Part shown: positions 16,502 through 24,387 of the stretch, piece after piece
Layout: each line of letters starts with the position of its first letter
Numbering within the stretch: the stretch's first letter is position 1
Origin: Lachnospiraceae bacterium
GTDB taxonomy: Bacteria > Bacillota > Clostridia > Lachnospirales > Lachnospiraceae
Length of the DNA stretch: 50,633 bases
Reading direction: 5' to 3'
Assembly: GCA_022796795.1 (NCBI GenBank)
Contig: JAAWJI010000027.1
Span: 1 to 50,633, forward strand
Notes under the pieces: generated by a model
Databases searched by the model: none
Told to the model about the DNA's origin: nothing
What the model saw: the letters and a program-made list of their open reading frames with translations, nothing else
Made by a program: the position numbers and the translations under genes

Positions 16502-17587
16502 TTAGAATCCAAAGGAATCTACGTTCTCAGCATTGATAACGATCCAGCCCTCACCCTCTAATACTGTGGTGCTGCCTTCACGGAAGGTCATAGCCGTATA
16601 ACCCTCAACTCCCAGATCAACTGTTCCGGAAATCTCTTCGCCGTCCAGAATCTTCACTGCCAGGCTGATCATAGCCTTTCCTGCTACTGCGGGATCCCAC
16701 AGAGTCAGGGACTTGATAACGCCGCTCTTCAGAAGCTCTGCGTTGTCAGCAGGCATACCGGTTCCTGTGGTGAATGCCTTGTCGATCAAGCCAAGCTCGT
16801 CAATAGCACGTGCAATGCCCGGTGCGTCAAAGGAAGAGGTTCCCATAATACCCTTCAGCTCCGGATATGCCTTAAAGGCCTCCTTTGCCACGTTGTAAGC
16901 GGTATCGCCGTTGTCATGAGACTCTACTCTGGGCTGCGCCTCCAGCAGGGTCATGTTGGGATATGCAGTCTTCTGGTATTCCACAGCCGCGTCTGCCCAC
17001 TCATTATGGGAAGCATTGGTCACGTCTGCCACCATGGTGGTGTACACACCCTCTTCTCCCATAGCCTCTGCCAGGTTATCCATAATGAACTGACCGTAAC
17101 CTGCGTTGGAGAATGCCTCGATATCATAGTCCACATTGGTCAGGCTTGCGCCCTCATGAGCAACTACCACAATGCCCGCATCCTTTGCCTGCTTCAGCAC
17201 CGGCTCCAGAGACTCCGGGTCAACCGGTACCACACAGATGGCGTCTACGTCCTGTGCGATCAGGTCCTGTACCAGCTGCGCCTGCTTGGTGGCGTCAATC
17301 ACGTCCGTACCCTTCTGGTATACATTCAGGCCGGTTTCAGATGCGTACTCTTTTACGCCTACGTCCATACGCACAAACCAGGGATTGGAGGAATCCTTGG
17401 GAACTACCACGATCTCATAGTCCTTGTCGGATGCTGCCGGAGTTGCCCCCCCGTCTTCCTTGCTTTCGCCGCTGCTCTGTGCAGGCTGCTCTGCCGGTGT
17501 CTCCTCTTTCTTGCTGCCGCATGCAGCAAGTCCAAATACCATTGCCGCTGTCATAATAAGCGCTAACATTTTTCTCATCTTTTTCAT
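16502..17587 (-). CDS. sugar ABC transporter substrate-binding lipoprotein
   Basis: A 361-residue protein. The signal peptide ends in the lipobox LAAC with Cys23, followed by a Glu/Ser/Ala-rich linker and a type-1 periplasmic-binding fold (YEIVVVPKDSSNPWFVRMD; AQLVQDLIAQDVDAICVVP; GIMGTSSFDAPGIARAIDE). This is the RbsB/RhaS class that captures pyranose sugars outside the membrane. AGGAGG lies upstream of the ATG at 17587. It heads the operon, downstream of two LacI operators. Confidence 0.93.
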   Translation of the reverse strand: MKKMRKMLALIMTAAMVFGLAACGSKKEETPAEQPAQSSGESKEDGGATPAASDKDYEIVVVPKDSSNPWFVRMDVGVKEYASETGLNVYQKGTDVIDATKQAQLVQDLIAQDVDAICVVPVDPESLEPVLKQAKDAGIVVVAHEGASLTNVDYDIEAFSNAGYGQFIMDNLAEAMGEEGVYTTMVADVTNASHNEWADAAVEYQKTAYPNMTLLEAQPRVESHDNGDTAYNVAKEAFKAYPELKGIMGTSSFDAPGIARAIDELGLIDKAFTTGTGMPADNAELLKSGVIKSLTLWDPAVAGKAMISLAVKILDGEEISGTVDLGVEGYTAMTFREGSTTVLEGEGWIVINAENVDSFGF

Positions 17588-17630
17588 GTGAACCTCCTGT
17601 GTTTCCTTTCTCTTTGAAAACTTACTATTT

Positions 17631-17644
17631 TTAAAACGTTTTAA
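17631..17644. promoter_or_regulatory. LacI-family operator 1
   Basis: A perfect 14-base palindrome TTAAAACGTTTTAA about 45 bases upstream of the binding-protein start. It is identical to the operators at 17693 and 18803. Confidence 0.85.
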
Positions 17645-17692
17645 GCTCCTACAACGGTTTTATCCACCTCCTTATCTGGCCGTTTCTTTTAG

Positions 17693-17706
17693 TTAAAACG
17701 TTTTAA
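17693..17706. promoter_or_regulatory. LacI-family operator 2
   Basis: The same perfect palindrome TTAAAACGTTTTAA, centred 62 bases (about six helical turns) from operator 1. This geometry would allow cooperative binding or looping. The transporter promoter should lie in this stretch, but no clear -35/-10 pair was found. Confidence 0.85.
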
Positions 17707-17752
17707 TTACAGAAAATAAAAATTTATCGGAGGCTATTTGCCCCGCTCCATA

Positions 17753-18778
17753 TCAACAGGAATCCCGAATTATCAGCTCCTGCTCCAATCTCACATGCTC
17801 TGCGGCTTCTCCCTGCCGCCCTGCCTTTACCAGACGCCACAGCTCTTTTCCCAGCAGCACCCGGTCCTGCTTGATGGTGGTAAGGGCCGGTTGTACATAG
17901 GAAGAAATTTCCAAATCGTCAAAGCCCATTACCCCAAAATCCCCGGGAACCCTATAGCCGGCTTCCCGCATGGCCTTCATGGCGCCAATGGCGATCAGAT
18001 CCGAAGTGATAATAAAAGCATCCGGCAGCTCCTCCCGCCTGTGAGTGCTCAAAATCTCTCTCGTAAACAGATATCCATTCTCCACATGATCCTGATAAAA
18101 CGCATCGGAGATAAACACATATTGGTCTCCATAGGTATAGCCGTGCTGCCCAAGGGCCTCTCGGTACCCATACAGGCGCTCATACAGGTTGGCCAGTACC
18201 AGGGACTCTCCCAGAAATCCAATGGTTGCGTATCCCTTATCTTTTAAATATCCAACAGCCTGGGACAGCACCCGTTGATTGTCAAATTCCACACTGGACA
18301 CATTGGAAAAGGTGCTCCTGCGGTCCGCAAGAACCACGTGCAACCCCCGGTCCAGAAGCGGACGAATATACTCCTCGTCTCCTGCGGATCCCCCTGCAAT
18401 CACAATGGTATCCACGTTATTCTGCATGAGATTATAAAGCCCCCGCCTCTCCTTTTCCAGGGAATACTCATATCCCACCAGACTGACCGTAATATCCTCC
18501 CGGTCTGCTTCGTCGATAAAAGTACTTGCGATCAAAGAATAAAAACTGTTGGTGATCTTTGGGATCAACATTCCCACCAGATTCTTTTCCTTTTTCCGGA
18601 TATTCCTTGCCGCGGAATTGGGTACATAGTCCAGCTCCTCGATTGCCTGACGCACACGGCCAACCGTCTGCTTTGAGATGGGCGCAGTCCCGTTAATCAC
18701 ATGGGAAACCGTCCCAATGGTCACACCCGCTCTCTCCGCTACATCCTTTACTGTTGCCCGCTTCTTGATCTTCTTCAT
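17753..18778 (-). CDS. LacI-family repressor of the sugar transporter operon
   Basis: A 341-residue regulator. The N-terminal helix-turn-helix is TVKDVAERAGVTIGTVSHVI, the hinge LDYVPNSAARNIRKKEKN, and a periplasmic-binding-like sensor follows (VGMLIPKITNSFYSLI; GFDDLEISSYVQPALTTI). It lies just upstream of the transporter on the same strand. Identical operators sit both in its own promoter region and in front of the transporter, so autorepression plus control of uptake is likely, with the imported sugar or its phosphate as inducer. Confidence 0.93.
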   Translation of the reverse strand: MKKIKKRATVKDVAERAGVTIGTVSHVINGTAPISKQTVGRVRQAIEELDYVPNSAARNIRKKEKNLVGMLIPKITNSFYSLIASTFIDEADREDITVSLVGYEYSLEKERRGLYNLMQNNVDTIVIAGGSAGDEEYIRPLLDRGLHVVLADRRSTFSNVSSVEFDNQRVLSQAVGYLKDKGYATIGFLGESLVLANLYERLYGYREALGQHGYTYGDQYVFISDAFYQDHVENGYLFTREILSTHRREELPDAFIITSDLIAIGAMKAMREAGYRVPGDFGVMGFDDLEISSYVQPALTTIKQDRVLLGKELWRLVKAGRQGEAAEHVRLEQELIIRDSC

Positions 18779-18802
18779 ACTGCCTCTATTCCACGCCAGG
18801 CG

Positions 18803-18816
18803 TTAAAACGTTTTAA
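18803..18816. promoter_or_regulatory. LacI-family operator 3 (autoregulation)
   Basis: A perfect palindrome TTAAAACGTTTTAA located just downstream of the repressor gene's predicted transcript start (near 18822), where bound repressor would block transcription. Confidence 0.85.
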
Positions 18817-18828
18817 TTCTTTAGTCTC

Positions 18829-18856
18829 ATTATACAGGATTTCTTTTCTTTGTCAA
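18829..18856 (-). promoter_or_regulatory. sigma-A promoter of the LacI repressor gene
   Basis: On the minus strand TTGACA (18856-18851) and TATAAT (18834-18829) are both perfect consensus boxes with a 16-base spacer. Confidence 0.85.
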
Positions 18857-18901
18857 TACGCTAAACGTATTTTTGTGTATTAGTGGAGAATTTTCATGAT
18901 C

Positions 18902-18949
18902 TTTTTTGTGCATTTAGCACAAAAAATAGGATCTCGCTGTGCGAAATCC
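18902..18949 (-). terminator. double hairpin terminator after the flavodoxin-like gene
   Basis: On the minus strand the hairpin GGATTTCGC-ACA-GCGAGATCC (18949-18929) is followed by TATTTTTT, a classical terminator. It is followed by a second perfect stem TTTTTTGTGC/GCACAAAAAA (18902-18926) that can work in both directions. Confidence 0.75.
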
Positions 18950-18976
18950 CCTTATTTGGTATCATTTTGATAAAAT

Positions 18977-19504
18977 TCACCATTTTACCTGCCGCTGCTT
19001 TTCCAGCATGGCCCCCACGAATCGCCTGGCTTCCTCCAGGTCCTGCTCACTGGGATGAAGCATGGCCTCGTCAAAGTTGGACAGCTGTCTCTCCACCTGC
19101 TGCCAGTTTTCCGACGTGCGAAGCCGCTCATATTTATGGCGGATCTGAATGGGCATTTTCCCCTGGCACAAAAACATGCCCAGATAAGCGTTGTCACTCT
19201 CAATAAAGACCGTAACCTGACTCTCGATCTTTTTCTTATACTCCGGCACCGGCTTGCTTCCGCAGGTGGCGAACAGAGCGATCTGTTTTCCCCCCAGGTG
19301 CTCCAGACAGCGGATTACCGGCACGCTGCAACTCCCCTTATTCACAAAAAAGCCCACGAAATACAGGGCCGCCTCGGGAATCCCGTCCAGCTCTCCAAAA
19401 TCCAGAATATCCTTGTTCTGTCCGGGAAGCGCAGAAAAAATCTGATACGCCACCTGTTTGGTATTTCCCGTCTCGCTGCAGTATAAAACCACATAGTCCA
19501 GCAT
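18977..19504 (-). CDS. flavodoxin-family protein
   Basis: A 175-residue protein starting MLDYVVLYCSETGNTKQVA, which carries the FMN-phosphate loop SETGNT of flavodoxins. LYFVGFFVNKGSCS and IALFATCGS match the later FMN-binding strands. The C-terminal 50 residues are a charged helical tail. It should carry electrons on FMN or act as an FMN-dependent quinone or protein partner; the partner is unknown. The ATG at 19504 has AAGGAGG upstream; the longer frame from 19600 lies before this site. Confidence 0.8.
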   Translation of the reverse strand: MLDYVVLYCSETGNTKQVAYQIFSALPGQNKDILDFGELDGIPEAALYFVGFFVNKGSCSVPVIRCLEHLGGKQIALFATCGSKPVPEYKKKIESQVTVFIESDNAYLGMFLCQGKMPIQIRHKYERLRTSENWQQVERQLSNFDEAMLHPSEQDLEEARRFVGAMLEKQRQVKW

Positions 19505-19685
19505 CACGCCGCCTCCTTGCCTTAACCCGCCCAGCCTGTTTTTCCTGACACAGGCTAAACTGTCAGGTAAAAGTTTACACGTTTCTTTTCTGCTGTTCAA
19601 GACATTCTTTCAAAACAAATTCTAAAATTTTTATAAAGCTTGGGATTTTCCCATTCGCTCCGTGGATTTTCTGTCCGTATTTTCA

Positions 19686-20855
19686 TCAATCTTTGCTCTG
19701 TTGATCAATCCCCTCCCTTTCTGAATGCGTCAATTCATAACCTGGCAGATACTGCAAAGCAATACGGTTCTCCGGCTTTGCATCAAAGAGATAGAGGACA
19801 AGCAGGAAGCACCATTCCAGGGGCTTCATCAGAAGATACGCCAAATCTGCCCGCAAAGGCGTCTGCAGATGCAGGGACAACGGATATCCGCAGGCGTCAT
19901 ACACATGGCGGACCCACCGGTGAAAGGCCGGGGTGCGCTCCTCCAAAAGCTGTTCAAAAGCATTGGCGACGCACAGCTGCCGGTTCACCACAATGCGCTG
20001 TCCTCTCCGGATCCCATAGCGCAGAGGCTTCACCAGCTTTTCATCTCCCTTAAGGGCCACGGTACACAGGTAATGGGCATCAGCCTCAATGGGCGGCGGA
20101 GAAATTTTCGCAGACAAGGTCCAGTCGCTGGTCTCCGTAAAGGCCCGGATGGTGCTGTCCGCCTGCTGCCCGAATACCAGCAGAACCAGGGTGAGAAGCA
20201 CCAACAAGGGCAGAAGCAAAAGCAATGCATACCAGGCCCATTTTCCAGTGTTCTGTAAAAGCTTGCTACTCTTTTGAAGCCAGGGATTTCTATAGCTGTA
20301 TTCCATCTGATCCTCCCCCCGGCTTCGGATGATACGTACCAGCAGAACCAGGGCGTTGAGGATAAAGTTAAAGGGAACCAGGGAAAAGTAAAAGCAGTAC
20401 AGCCAGCTCTCCTGGCTATAATGGGCGTCTCCTGCCAGCAGCTCTCCCAGAGGCAGATGGCGTGCAAGCTGTACCAGGAAAAGGGCCTGTATGAGGATTC
20501 CCATATAGAGCCCAGATATACACAGCACCTGAACCAGGGGCGGCCATTCCTTTCTCCTGTTTTTCAACAGAGTATAGCTGAGAAAGCCTGCCGCCGCATA
20601 GACAGCCACGGTGGGCATGTGAACGCGGGAAATGATTTCATGGAAAGCAAAGATATCCCCAAAAGTCCAGACAGCCTCGTCCCAGGGTCGCGGGGAAAGC
20701 AGGCCGTAGAGCATAAGCGTATAGAGGATTCCCATGGAAAATGCCACCGTCTCAAAGCGTCCTGTACGTTCTTTCCCCCGGATCTGATTCCAGATATTGA
20801 TACAGGTAAAAACAGGCCCCGGCAGCAACAGCACAAACAATACAGGTATGAGCAT
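19686..20855 (-). CDS. multi-pass membrane protein, possibly DUF6688
   Basis: A 389-residue integral membrane protein with about six hydrophobic segments in residues 1-230 and one near 355-368. The polar stretch between them includes RAFTETSDWTLSAKISPPP, KPLRYGIRRGQRIVVNRQLC and FHRWVRHVYDACGYPLSLHL. I associate this pattern with DUF6688 from memory, with limited certainty. The function is unknown. The start has AAAGGAG upstream. It lies downstream of the van operon on the same strand, after a 180-base gap with a long inverted repeat, so it is probably a separate unit. Confidence 0.7.
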   Translation of the reverse strand: MLIPVLFVLLLPGPVFTCINIWNQIRGKERTGRFETVAFSMGILYTLMLYGLLSPRPWDEAVWTFGDIFAFHEIISRVHMPTVAVYAAAGFLSYTLLKNRRKEWPPLVQVLCISGLYMGILIQALFLVQLARHLPLGELLAGDAHYSQESWLYCFYFSLVPFNFILNALVLLVRIIRSRGEDQMEYSYRNPWLQKSSKLLQNTGKWAWYALLLLLPLLVLLTLVLLVFGQQADSTIRAFTETSDWTLSAKISPPPIEADAHYLCTVALKGDEKLVKPLRYGIRRGQRIVVNRQLCVANAFEQLLEERTPAFHRWVRHVYDACGYPLSLHLQTPLRADLAYLLMKPLEWCFLLVLYLFDAKPENRIALQYLPGYELTHSEREGIDQQSKD

Positions 20856-20973
20856 AGATCTTCTCCTTTTGATCCCCTTGTCCGCTGGGGATATTCTTCA
20901 TTCTAACACGCTTCTACTTCTTTGTAAATTCCCACAGAATGCCGCTCTCTCAAGCAGATCCTCTTCTCGTTAC

Positions 20974-21018
20974 AATTCACACCGCCAATCACTCCGCTGA
21001 TTGGCGTGGGTGTGAATT
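20974..21018. repeat. long imperfect inverted repeat downstream of the van operon
   Basis: AATTCACACC (20974-20983) and GCCAATCA (20984-20991) pair with TGATTGGC (20998-21005) and GGTGTGAATT (21009-21018). The 18-bp stem has one three-base bulge and a six-base loop. On the minus strand no T-run follows, so it is not a standard terminator, although it sits where the van operon should end. Confidence 0.8.
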
Positions 21019-21034
21019 CTAACCTCTTCTCTTT

Positions 21035-22312
21035 TTATCTGCACGCCCTCTGTCTGCCCTGTTCATAGCGCCTTGCCTTCTCTGCGCTTCGATCTCGGTC
21101 GTTCTTTCCGGGGAAGAGAATCCTGCATCCTCCCCAGGCTCTTTTCGTCCCCTCTGTCTCTGTCTTCACCGTCACCGGAAGCCTCTCCCCCAGACGGCAC
21201 AAAAGCTCATTGGTAATGGTTCCGGCCCATCCCGCCAAATCCTCAGCCCGGATTTCCTCCTCTTGGTCCCGGCCCAGTAAAACCGCTGTATCCCCCGGGC
21301 CTGCCTCCGGAATCTTTGTCACGTCCACAGCCATCTGGTCCATACAGATCCTTCCCACAAGGGGGGCCCTTTTTCCGTGGAGCAGCACCCAGCCTCCTTT
21401 TAAGCCTCTGGGAATCCCGTCCCCGTATCCAATGGTCAGCAGGGCAATCCTCATGGTCTTGTCTGTCCTAAACGCCGGTCCATAGCCCACCCATTCTCCC
21501 GGTTCCACCTGCCGTACCATGGCCACCCGGGCCTTGAGAGAAAGCGCCGGGGTTCCCTGAAAAAGCCCCTGCCTGTTCCGCTTCGGATCGCTGTGCACTC
21601 CATAGAGAAAAATCCCAGGTCTAATGAGATTGCAGCCTGGGATTGCTCCTTTGAGAATGCCATAGCTGCTCTGGAGATGCCGATCTTGAGGGCAGATCCC
21701 CTTTTTCTCCAGCTCCTCCACAAGTTTGCAAAAACGCCGGATCTGGGTTTCCGTAAACGCCTCCTCCTGGCCGCTCTCTCCGTCCGCCATACTCAGATGA
21801 GAAAAAATGCCGTCTACAGAAAGCTCCGTCATTCCCAGGATCCTTTCTATCTTCTCCGTTTCCTCCCAGTTGATTCCCAGACGGTTCATGCCTGTATTAA
21901 TCTTCAAGTGAACCCGAAGCCCGGGAGTCCTTCGGGCCGCCTCCCTGGCGTAGGCCTCATCCACCACGGTCTGCTGCAGATCATAGACCCGCGCCTGGGG
22001 AAGCGCCTGAGGCCAGGTATACCCCAGAATCAGTATATTGCCCCGGATCCCCCGGGACCGCAGGCGGATTCCCTCTTCCAGACATGCCACGGCAAAATCC
22101 CGGATTCCATACTGCTCCTGTAAGATCCAGGCTGTCTCCACCATTCCGTGCCCGTAGGCATTGGCTTTCACTACTGCCATAACCCGAGTATCCGGACGGC
22201 AAAAAGAGGAAAGCTCCTTCAAATTTTTTCCATATGCTTCCGGGGAGATCTCCCGCCAGCACCGAAACTCTTTTCCGAAAAACGCCCCTGTTTTTTCCAC
22301 TCTATCCTTCAT
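21035..22312 (-). CDS. vanTr: serine/alanine racemase domain of VanT (split gene)
   Basis: A 425-residue PLP-dependent alanine-racemase-fold enzyme: Lys49 in AVVKANAYGHG binds PLP, and later blocks are IRPGIFLYGVHSD, GYGPAFRTD, IGYGDGIPRG and VGRICMDQMAVDV. In vanG-type loci this domain makes D-Ser and is normally fused to a membrane domain. Here the membrane domain is a separate gene 33 bases upstream, as in vanL. The last 45 residues are a basic tail of unclear role. A housekeeping alanine racemase would look similar; the operon position argues for VanT. The serine preference is inferred, not visible. Confidence 0.85.
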   Translation of the reverse strand: MKDRVEKTGAFFGKEFRCWREISPEAYGKNLKELSSFCRPDTRVMAVVKANAYGHGMVETAWILQEQYGIRDFAVACLEEGIRLRSRGIRGNILILGYTWPQALPQARVYDLQQTVVDEAYAREAARRTPGLRVHLKINTGMNRLGINWEETEKIERILGMTELSVDGIFSHLSMADGESGQEEAFTETQIRRFCKLVEELEKKGICPQDRHLQSSYGILKGAIPGCNLIRPGIFLYGVHSDPKRNRQGLFQGTPALSLKARVAMVRQVEPGEWVGYGPAFRTDKTMRIALLTIGYGDGIPRGLKGGWVLLHGKRAPLVGRICMDQMAVDVTKIPEAGPGDTAVLLGRDQEEEIRAEDLAGWAGTITNELLCRLGERLPVTVKTETEGTKRAWGGCRILFPGKNDRDRSAEKARRYEQGRQRACR

Positions 22313-22345
22313 ATTCTATCCCTTTCCCCTGGATCCCCAAAAATT

Positions 22346-23470
22346 CTATTCTCTGCGTCTTAATCTTCCTAAAAACAGGCAGATCCCTGTTGCCAACGCC
22401 ATGCTGACCAGCACCACAGCCAGGAAATGCAAAAGGCTGTTCTCTATCAGCATGGGAAGCTTTACCGCCTTGGCCCCTCCCCGGACCAGCAGAATTCCCA
22501 GAGGATGCAGAAGATAGATCCAGGTGGTCCAGACCGCCACGGAAAATCCGCCTCCCCGGGAAGCCCTTCCTTTTTCCTGTTTCTCTCCACTTTCCCCTGT
22601 CTGCAAAAGGGAGAAGAGGCAGATCATCACCCCGGGAAGCGCCCCATACATGCTGTCATGGCGCTGCCATTTTAAGGCATGGAGCCAAAGCCCCTCCGCC
22701 AGCATGACTAATCCGAAGACCAGAAGGCCGATCCCGCACCGCTGGGCGTAAAGCTCCCTGTACTCTCTTTCCTCCCGGCCCCTGCTGTTTTCTCGGGACC
22801 CCCCTGCCATCCGGCGGAAAAATCTGGACAGCCCATAGCCCAGACAGAGGAACAAGGGTGCAAAAAACACGCCGTTTCTCGTATAAGGACTCACAGCAAA
22901 AATCCAGCCGTAAAAGGCCTCCAGAGGCTTCCACTGGCTCACCAGCCCGTAATAGCTGTCTCCCCCAAGCCCAATCACATACAGGACTGCGCTGATAGCC
23001 AGCAAAATCCGGTAGGGAACAAGCTTTCCCAGCCCATAGACCAGCAGCATTCCCAGGAGAAGCCCAGGAAGATACCACAGATGATAAAAGGTTCCTTGGA
23101 AAACCAGCTCCTGCAAAAGGCCTCCTAGGGTCCAGGGTCCTTTCAGATTCCCCGCGTACCAGTTTACAGGCAGATACAGGAGAATCGCTCCCAGGTACAG
23201 GTACAGATTCTTCTTCTCATAGTTCCAGAAGCTTCTTCTGCGCGGGTTCCTTCCCTTTCCGGAAGATCCCAGGCATTTAGGAAGCACATAATATCCAGTC
23301 ACCAGGAAGAAAAAGGGAACCGCCACCCGGGCCACGATCCGGGTCAGAATAAAATCCGCCAGCTCCGAATAGGTCTCCAGAGGAGAGGTATGGATCGCCA
23401 CAATAAGAATGGCTGCCACAATGCGAAACAGATCCAGACTCCGGTTCCGCCCCGGACTTCGCCCGCTCAT
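22346..23470 (-). CDS. vanTm: membrane (acyltransferase-3-like) domain of VanT, separate gene
   Basis: A 374-residue protein with about ten membrane helices of the acyltransferase-3 type. The start, SLDLFRIVAAILIVAIHTSP followed by RIVARVAVPFFFLVTGYYVL, closely resembles the N-terminal half of VanT serine racemases, which is thought to take up L-Ser. The ATG at 23470 has GGAGG five bases upstream and overlaps the vanXY stop by four bases; a GTG at 23482 is less likely. The frame ends in a real stop at 22346 before the racemase gene, so the usual VanT fusion is split. Confidence 0.88.
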   Translation of the reverse strand: MSGRSPGRNRSLDLFRIVAAILIVAIHTSPLETYSELADFILTRIVARVAVPFFFLVTGYYVLPKCLGSSGKGRNPRRRSFWNYEKKNLYLYLGAILLYLPVNWYAGNLKGPWTLGGLLQELVFQGTFYHLWYLPGLLLGMLLVYGLGKLVPYRILLAISAVLYVIGLGGDSYYGLVSQWKPLEAFYGWIFAVSPYTRNGVFFAPLFLCLGYGLSRFFRRMAGGSRENSRGREEREYRELYAQRCGIGLLVFGLVMLAEGLWLHALKWQRHDSMYGALPGVMICLFSLLQTGESGEKQEKGRASRGGGFSVAVWTTWIYLLHPLGILLVRGGAKAVKLPMLIENSLLHFLAVVLVSMALATGICLFLGRLRRRE

Positions 23471-24387
23471 ATGCGCCTCCACACAGTCTTGATAAATCCG
23501 CCCTGATTATCTCCGGATATTCGGTACAGCTGATTGGCCGGTACCTGAATTGGCGTTTCCCCCTCTTCGGCTCTCTGGTAACTGATCCGAAACTCCCAGC
23601 ACTCCTCTTGCCAGAGGAAAGGCTCCTCTCCTTCCGGAAATCCCTTTAAAAACTCCAGATATTCCTCCAGACAAAGATCCTGTTCTTCCATAATCCTGGC
23701 GTGAGGAATTCCCACATAGCGAAAATGCCAGGGCTCCGCCTGAATATGGGTATATCCCCGCTTTTCTTTTTGATACCGCTCCACAAAGCCGCAGGAAACC
23801 GCCTTTTGCCGGAACCGCTGGCAGTTGCCCTCATAGGGGAAGGAGGGTCTGATATAGTCCGTCTCCTCCCCGGCCTCCCCCAGATCCACCGCAAGGCCGG
23901 TCTCATGCTCGCTGCACCCGGGAATCGCCACATAGGATCTGGTAAACACCTCTCCATGCTCCACGAGTGAGCTGGCGTAAAGCTGCTGCTGCTCCTGCCG
24001 CTGCCGGTAACCGCTGACAAGCTTAATTTCCCCCGTCAGAGACAGGCTGCACAGCACAAACTGAAGCATACGCGCTGTTTCCCGCTCCAGCAGAAAAGGG
24101 CGTCTGGTTCCATGGGACAAGGGCTCCCAGGCTCCCTCCCAGGAAACCAGATCCGTCTCCCAGCCTTCCCAAAGAGGCCTCTGCCGATTCACCAGGATCA
24201 AGGGTCCCCTTGCAGTCCGCTCTCTGGGAAGCCAGAGGGTTTCCACACATTCTTTTGTCTCCTCAGTCCTTTCCCCGCAAGCCGTCCCAGCCAAAGACTG
24301 CTTTTGGATGAATGGCTCCACAGAGGGCAAAGACTGCGCAGATACTCCCACAATCCGACTCCATCCGCTTCTTCTCCTTCTCTTCAT
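23467..24387 (-). CDS. vanXY: VanXY-type D,D-peptidase
   Basis: A 306-residue zinc D,D-dipeptidase/D,D-carboxypeptidase of the VanY/VanXY family. Key blocks are LVSGYRQRQEQQQLY, the zinc motif SEHETGLAVD (His and Asp ligands) and EPWHFRYVG (catalytic Glu and third His ligand). The C-terminal block QLYRISGDNQGGFIKTVW is typical of VanXY(G). It would hydrolyse D-Ala-D-Ala and remove terminal D-Ala from precursors so that only D-Ala-D-Ser ends remain. An N-terminal extension of about 55 residues (Arg-rich start) has no parallel in VanXY(G) that I recall. There is no clear signal peptide, consistent with a cytoplasmic enzyme. Its start overlaps the vanG stop by four bases. Confidence 0.92.
   Translation of the reverse strand: MKRRRRSGWSRIVGVSAQSLPSVEPFIQKQSLAGTACGERTEETKECVETLWLPRERTARGPLILVNRQRPLWEGWETDLVSWEGAWEPLSHGTRRPFLLERETARMLQFVLCSLSLTGEIKLVSGYRQRQEQQQLYASSLVEHGEVFTRSYVAIPGCSEHETGLAVDLGEAGEETDYIRPSFPYEGNCQRFRQKAVSCGFVERYQKEKRGYTHIQAEPWHFRYVGIPHARIMEEQDLCLEEYLEFLKGFPEGEEPFLWQEECWEFRISYQRAEEGETPIQVPANQLYRISGDNQGGFIKTVWRRI

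Noticed and set aside
21035..22312. Plain housekeeping alanine racemase (alr)
   Set aside because: Sequence alone allows this, but it closes a tightly spaced vanG-vanXY-vanTm run in the position of the VanT racemase domain.
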